From an uncultured Rhodobacterales bacterium (lineage in GTDB: Bacteria; Pseudomonadota; Alphaproteobacteria; Rhodobacterales; Rhodobacteraceae), in contig CALCGO010000278.1 in the NCBI GenBank assembly GCA_937901055.1, positions 1 to 8,628 of the forward strand: a DNA stretch of 8,628 bases. Reading direction: 5' to 3'. The notes under the pieces are model-generated. The model was not told where the DNA came from and did no database searches. It worked only from the letters and a program-made list of their open reading frames with translations. Shown here in pieces: positions 5,073 to 8,628 of the stretch. The stretch's first letter is position 1, and each line of letters begins with the position of its first letter. The translations under genes and the position numbers were made by a program.

Positions 5073-6107
5073 ATGAACCGCTACGCAGATCTCCCTCATA
5101 CCGTTGGAAACACACCGCTAATACGTCTCAACAAAGCCTCGGCGCTGACTGGGTGCGAGATTTACGGCAAAGCGGAATTCATGAACCCCGGGCAGTCGGT
5201 CAAGGATCGTGCTGCGCTAAGCATAATCGAGGATGCCATCGCTAAAGGTGACCTGAAACCGGGTGGCACGATCGTGGAGGGGACAGCTGGAAACACAGGC
5301 ATTGGTTTAGCGCTGGTAGGTGCAGCGATGGGCTTCAAGACAGTGATCGTTATTCCTGACACCCAAAGTCAGGAAAAGAAGGACATGATCCGGCTAGCAG
5401 GGGCGCAACTGGTTGAAGTACCGGCGGCACCTTATTCAAATCCTAACAACTTTGTACGGTATTCCGAGCGGCTGGCGAAGGCCTTGGCAGCAAGCAATCC
5501 GAATGGCGTTATCTGGGCCAACCAGTTTGACAATATTGCAAATCGGCAGGCACATATTGATCATACGGCTCCCGAGATTTATGAGCAAACAGAAGGCAAA
5601 ATTGACGGCTTCATATGTGCCGTTGGCTCAGGTGGTACGCTTGCTGGTGTGGCCATGGGCCTGCATGAGCGCAATAAAGATATCAAGATCGGGCTGGCCG
5701 ATCCGGATGGCGCAGCCCTTCATAATTTCTATACTAATGGTGTGTTGAAGGGCGAGGGTTCTTCCATAATGGAGGGGATCGGGCAGGGCCGGATCACGGC
5801 AAACCTTGAAGGCTTGTCTGTTGATTTTTCCTACAACATTCCCGACACGGAGGCTGTGCCTGTCGTGTTCGAAATGCTAGCGGACGAGGGGCTTTGCCTT
5901 GGTGGATCCTCTGGTGTCAACGTAGCGGGTGCGATACGGATGGCCAAGGATATGGGGCCGGGTAAGACGATTGTGACCGTGCTGGCGGACTTCGGCACGC
6001 GCTACCAATCGAAACTATTTAACCCTATCTTCCTGCGCGAAAAAGGTCTTCCGGTGCCTGTATGGCTCGACTCCGTGGCCGATCCGATGCCGGATGTTAG
6101 GGAATAG
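5073..6107 (+). CDS. cysK: Cysteine synthase A (O-acetylserine sulfhydrylase)
   Basis: Fold-type II PLP enzyme that makes L-cysteine from O-acetylserine and sulfide, the last step of assimilatory sulfur metabolism. The protein has 344 residues, a little longer than the usual 310-325. VGNTPLIRL (11-19) opens the fold; K44 in NPGQSVKDR forms the Schiff base; EGTAGNTGIGLA (69-80) is the asparagine/substrate loop; AVGSGGTLAG (183-192) binds the cofactor phosphate; the serine of GGSSG (277-281) faces the pyridine nitrogen. The loop differs from the common EPTSGNTG and GTGGT versions, placing it in the alphaproteobacterial variant of CysK rather than the E. coli type. The C-terminal tail (about 315-344) is extra. 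Start ATG 5073 is set by GAAGGA (5061-5066); an in-frame TTG at 5013 has no such support. Gene order trgA-cysK matches the Rhodobacter tellurite locus. The mechanosensitive channel gene starts 12 bp after the stop. Confidence 0.92.
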   Translation: MNRYADLPHTVGNTPLIRLNKASALTGCEIYGKAEFMNPGQSVKDRAALSIIEDAIAKGDLKPGGTIVEGTAGNTGIGLALVGAAMGFKTVIVIPDTQSQEKKDMIRLAGAQLVEVPAAPYSNPNNFVRYSERLAKALAASNPNGVIWANQFDNIANRQAHIDHTAPEIYEQTEGKIDGFICAVGSGGTLAGVAMGLHERNKDIKIGLADPDGAALHNFYTNGVLKGEGSSIMEGIGQGRITANLEGLSVDFSYNIPDTEAVPVVFEMLADEGLCLGGSSGVNVAGAIRMAKDMGPGKTIVTVLADFGTRYQSKLFNPIFLREKGLPVPVWLDSVADPMPDVRE

Positions 6108-6119
6108 TGGATTAGCCAA

Positions 6120-8462
6120 ATGAAATTTTTGATTGTCGCCTTACAAACCGCATTGATCGCCATGTTTATGTCAAGTGCCGGGATTGCGCAGAGTGACAAT
6201 ACAGAAATGGTTAACGCATGGGTCGCAACTGCCACGCGTGCAGAAGAGGTGCTTGAAGCCGATTTGGCATCCACTCCAGCACTAGAAGCATTGCGCGCCG
6301 AATTGGTAAAACAACGAAGCGAGGCTTTGGGGCTGGAAGTTGTCACGCAAAGCAATATCGTTCCCCTCCGCGCAGAGATCGATGCGCTTGGGCCGCCTCC
6401 AGATGACGGAGTTGTGGAGGCATCGGAAATAGCGGCGCGTAGAACTACTCTCGAAGCCGCTATCGTGCGTGAAACGGTGCCATTGTTGCTGGCACAGGCT
6501 GCCTATCGACGCGCTGACGGGTTGATACGTGATATCAACGCCGTTATTCGAACACGTTTCTCCGACACTCTGGTGGAGCTGGGACCATCCCCGCTGAACC
6601 CAATACACTGGTCCGAAGCATTTAGCGCCGTTTCGCATTACACTACGCGGTTGATTGGCGAAGTGCGCGACACGTTCGCCCAAGAAACAAGCCGATCTTC
6701 ATTGGCGCAAAAAGCCCCGTTGGCTCTGTTGTTCGCCGGGCTTGGTCTGTGGATGCTGCTTGGGGTGCGGCGTGGCTTTGCAGATTTGATAAAACGTGGT
6801 TTGGCACTTGGTGGCGATGTTACGGTGTGGCAATCCTCGCTGGCCGATTTGGCGCGTTTGCTGGTACCAAGTGCCGGTGCTGCGGCAGTCATATTTGCCA
6901 TTCGCAGTTCTGAATTAGCAGGAGTCTGGGGCACTGCAATTGTAGATGTGTTGCCACAAATCGCCTTGGTCCTGGTAGCGGCGCCGTGGCTGGGTCACAG
7001 CGTGTTCGGCACCGCACAAAAGGGCAAAGGCGACGGTGCCGCCCGATCCGGGTACCGCATGGTCGTCTTGCTAGGGATAGTGTACGCAGCAGCCGTTCTA
7101 TTGTCAGCGGTCACCGTTCAAGGGGAGTTTTCGATTGGCACACAAGCGGTGTTGGACTTTCCCCTGATCGCCATAGCCGGCTTCGCATTCTACCGACTAT
7201 CGGGCATACTCAAGAACGGATGGCATGCCGATCTGAATATGAGCGACGAGGCGGAAACGTCAAAATTCATATTCTCGTCTATCCTTTCCCGTTTGCTGAT
7301 GGTCTTCGCAATCATTGCGCCAATCTTTGCAGCAATCGGCTACTTTGCTGCCGCACGGTTCTTGGTGTTTCCGACAATCGTGACGCTTGCTTTGCTGGCC
7401 ACGATACTGGTGCTGTTTAATCTGATCCGCGCGTTTCTGGACTATTGGATTGAGGGAGAAGGGCATGAACTGCGGCGCGATCAAACGCGCCTGATCCCTG
7501 TATTCGTAGGATTTTTGCTGGCCGTTGGGGCCATACCACTGCTGGCTTTGATATGGGGTGCCCGTCCAAGCGATTTGTGGGAAGTCTGGGGTTGGTTAAG
7601 CGACGGCGTAACCATCGGCGAGAGCCGCTTCTCATTGACAGATTTATTGGTGTTTATCGTGGTTTTCGGGGTCGGTTACACGATTACCCGGCTGATGCAA
7701 AAAACAATCCGCAACACGGTATTGCCGCGTACAAGGATGGATATAGGCGGCAAAACGGCCGTCTTGACCGGGGTGGGATATGCCGGTGTTAGCATTGCCG
7801 CTTTGGCAGCGATATCGGCCACGGGGCTTGACCTGTCGAGCCTCGCGATTGTTGCTGGTGCATTGTCCGTTGGTATCGGTTTTGGCCTTCAGGCGATCGT
7901 TTCAAATTTTGTGTCAGGCATCATCCTGCTGGTGGAACGCCCGATCAAAGAAGGTGACTGGATTATTGCCGGGGGCCACGAGGGCATTGTGCGAAAAATC
8001 TCGGTTCGGGCGACGCTGGTCGATACCTTTGACCGGTGCGCCGTTGTTATTCCAAATTCGGACCTGATCGCAGGAAGCGTGCTGAACTGGACCTCGCCGG
8101 ACTTATCGGGACGCGTGAAAGTGCCAATCGGGGTGGCGTACGGCACTGATCCTGAAAAGGTTAAAGAAGTATTGCTGTCGATTGCGACCGATCATCCAGT
8201 TGCGTTGAAGTATCCGGCACCCTCTGTTGTGTTCAAGAATTTTGGTGCGAGCTCGCTCGATTTTGAACTGCGTGTGTTTATTCGCGATGTGAATAAAATT
8301 TTGTCGGTGCATTCGGATATCAATTTCGAGATAGCCCGTCGATTCACGCTAGAAGGTATCGAAATTCCGTTTGATCAGCACGACGTAACACTAAAAAATA
8401 TAGACCAAATCGGGGCGGCTGTAAGCGACGCGATCAGCGGAGTCGGTTCGAACAGCAAGTAA
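6120..8462 (+). CDS. DUF3772 domain-containing MscS-family mechanosensitive channel
   Basis: Large small-conductance-type mechanosensitive channel of 780 residues in the inner membrane; such channels open on hypo-osmotic swelling to release solutes. Residues 1-23 form a signal peptide ending GIA before QSD. A periplasmic, alanine- and glutamate-rich helical region (about 30-195) contains the DUF3772 block, with YRRADGLIRDIN (129-140) and ELGPSPLNP (153-161). About nine hydrophobic segments follow, near 199-215, 243-262, 273-292, 312-332, 343-360, 390-411, 416-439, 457-479 and 507-525. The canonical MscS pore module starts about 545; the pore helix has the Gly/Ala-rich run IVAGALSVGIGFGLQAIVS (577-595), then the beta domain (ERPIKEGDWI, 606-615; VVIPNSDLI, 642-650) and the C-terminal alpha/beta domain. 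Start ATG 6120 has a poor ribosome site and lies 12 bp after cysK, so translational coupling is likely. Length suits this subfamily, far above E. coli MscS (286). Confidence 0.92.
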   Translation: MKFLIVALQTALIAMFMSSAGIAQSDNTEMVNAWVATATRAEEVLEADLASTPALEALRAELVKQRSEALGLEVVTQSNIVPLRAEIDALGPPPDDGVVEASEIAARRTTLEAAIVRETVPLLLAQAAYRRADGLIRDINAVIRTRFSDTLVELGPSPLNPIHWSEAFSAVSHYTTRLIGEVRDTFAQETSRSSLAQKAPLALLFAGLGLWMLLGVRRGFADLIKRGLALGGDVTVWQSSLADLARLLVPSAGAAAVIFAIRSSELAGVWGTAIVDVLPQIALVLVAAPWLGHSVFGTAQKGKGDGAARSGYRMVVLLGIVYAAAVLLSAVTVQGEFSIGTQAVLDFPLIAIAGFAFYRLSGILKNGWHADLNMSDEAETSKFIFSSILSRLLMVFAIIAPIFAAIGYFAAARFLVFPTIVTLALLATILVLFNLIRAFLDYWIEGEGHELRRDQTRLIPVFVGFLLAVGAIPLLALIWGARPSDLWEVWGWLSDGVTIGESRFSLTDLLVFIVVFGVGYTITRLMQKTIRNTVLPRTRMDIGGKTAVLTGVGYAGVSIAALAAISATGLDLSSLAIVAGALSVGIGFGLQAIVSNFVSGIILLVERPIKEGDWIIAGGHEGIVRKISVRATLVDTFDRCAVVIPNSDLIAGSVLNWTSPDLSGRVKVPIGVAYGTDPEKVKEVLLSIATDHPVALKYPAPSVVFKNFGASSLDFELRVFIRDVNKILSVHSDINFEIARRFTLEGIEIPFDQHDVTLKNIDQIGAAVSDAISGVGSNSK

Positions 8463-8467
8463 TTTCA

Positions 8468-8494
8468 GACGAGTTCAATGTGCTGGAACTCGTC
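8468..8494 (+). terminator. Perfect 9-bp hairpin after the channel gene, possible terminator without T tract
   Basis: GACGAGTTC (8468-8476) and GAACTCGTC (8486-8494) pair perfectly across a 9-base loop, 6 bases after the channel gene's stop codon. No T run follows directly; instead a second small hairpin (CGATC-GGTG-GATCG, 8496-8509) and then an AT-rich stretch occur. It may end or stabilise the cysK-channel transcript, possibly with Rho. Confidence 0.5.
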
Positions 8495-8541
8495 GCGATC
8501 GGTGGATCGAAAATTCTTATTCCCGATCTGCGCTTATCCTC

Positions 8542-8569
8542 TTGATCTAGCCTCATGGGGCGGTATATA
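8542..8569 (+). promoter_or_regulatory. Promoter of the serine tRNA gene
   Basis: TTGATC (8542-8547) and TATATA (8564-8569) are separated by 16 bases, a good sigma-70 type pair. The tRNA begins 11 bases after the -10, so initiation would lie a few bases before the mature 5' end, the usual arrangement for a bacterial tRNA gene. Confidence 0.65.
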
Positions 8570-8579
8570 GACCCCCAAC

Positions 8580-8628
8580 GGACAGGTGGCCGAGTGGTCG
8601 AAGGCGCACGCCTGGAAAGTGTGTAGGC
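8580..8628 (+). tRNA. tRNA-Ser (anticodon GGA), 5' part; 3' end outside window
   Basis: The sequence folds as the first half of a serine tRNA. The 5' acceptor strand is GGACAGG (8580-8586), followed by T8 and G9. The D stem pairs GCC (8589-8591) with GGC (8603-8605). The anticodon stem pairs CACGC (8607-8611) with GTGTG (8619-8623), with one G-T pair, around the loop CTGGAAA. Anticodon GGA at 8614-8616 reads UCC and UCU. The bases after 8623 would begin the long variable arm typical of serine tRNAs, which together with the T arm and 3' acceptor strand lies beyond the window. Confidence 0.93.

Noticed and set aside
6282..6683. 133-codon minus-strand open frame inside the channel gene.
   Set aside because: It is opposite a clear DUF3772 coding region and has no start signal or family resemblance.
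8580..8628. Integration (att) site in the serine tRNA gene.
   Set aside because: tRNA-Ser genes are common integration targets, but the 3' half is outside the window and no integrase or repeated tRNA end is seen.

Overview
The window looks like chromosomal DNA from a marine alphaproteobacterium of the Roseobacter/Rhodobacteraceae type. The evidence is protein resemblance recalled from memory: an acryloyl-CoA reductase very like roseobacter AcuI, a TrgA-family membrane protein beside cysK (a pairing known from Rhodobacter tellurite-resistance work), and a DUF3772-type MscS channel. Base composition looks moderate by eye and even across the genes. I see no insertion sequence, phage gene, CRISPR array or other mobile element.

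Layout. (1) Bases 772-1, minus strand: a protein of unknown function that runs off the left edge. It opens with a Gly-Ser-Cys motif reminiscent of GSCFA/SGNH-type enzymes. (2) Bases 773-976: a divergent control region with CtrA-like octamers on the minus-gene side and a 14-bp TetR-type palindrome touching a possible -10 box on the plus side. (3) Bases 977-3146: a two-gene operon of an acyl-CoA dehydrogenase and acuI, separated by 1 bp and closed by a strong intrinsic terminator. (4) Bases 3222-4448: a class V aminotransferase of the cysteine-desulfurase-like VC1184 type that lacks the desulfurase cysteine. (5) Bases 4545-8462: trgA, cysK and a large mechanosensitive channel gene, the last only 12 bp after cysK. 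(6) Bases 8580-8628: the 5' part of a serine tRNA gene (anticodon GGA) with its own promoter.

How the genes may work together. AcuI removes toxic acryloyl-CoA formed in dimethylsulfoniopropionate (DMSP) and acrylate catabolism, so the dehydrogenase-acuI operon is probably an inducible acyl-CoA branch of marine organosulfur or C3 metabolism. CysK assimilates sulfide into cysteine, and with TrgA is linked to tellurite tolerance in Rhodobacter. The MscS channel protects against hypo-osmotic shock. The window is mostly ordinary core and near-core genome. The points most worth a second look are the dehydrogenase-acuI pairing and its palindrome, the Glu-to-Asp change at the dehydrogenase's usual catalytic base, the CtrA-like boxes before the unknown gene, and the terminator packed against the aminotransferase ribosome binding site.
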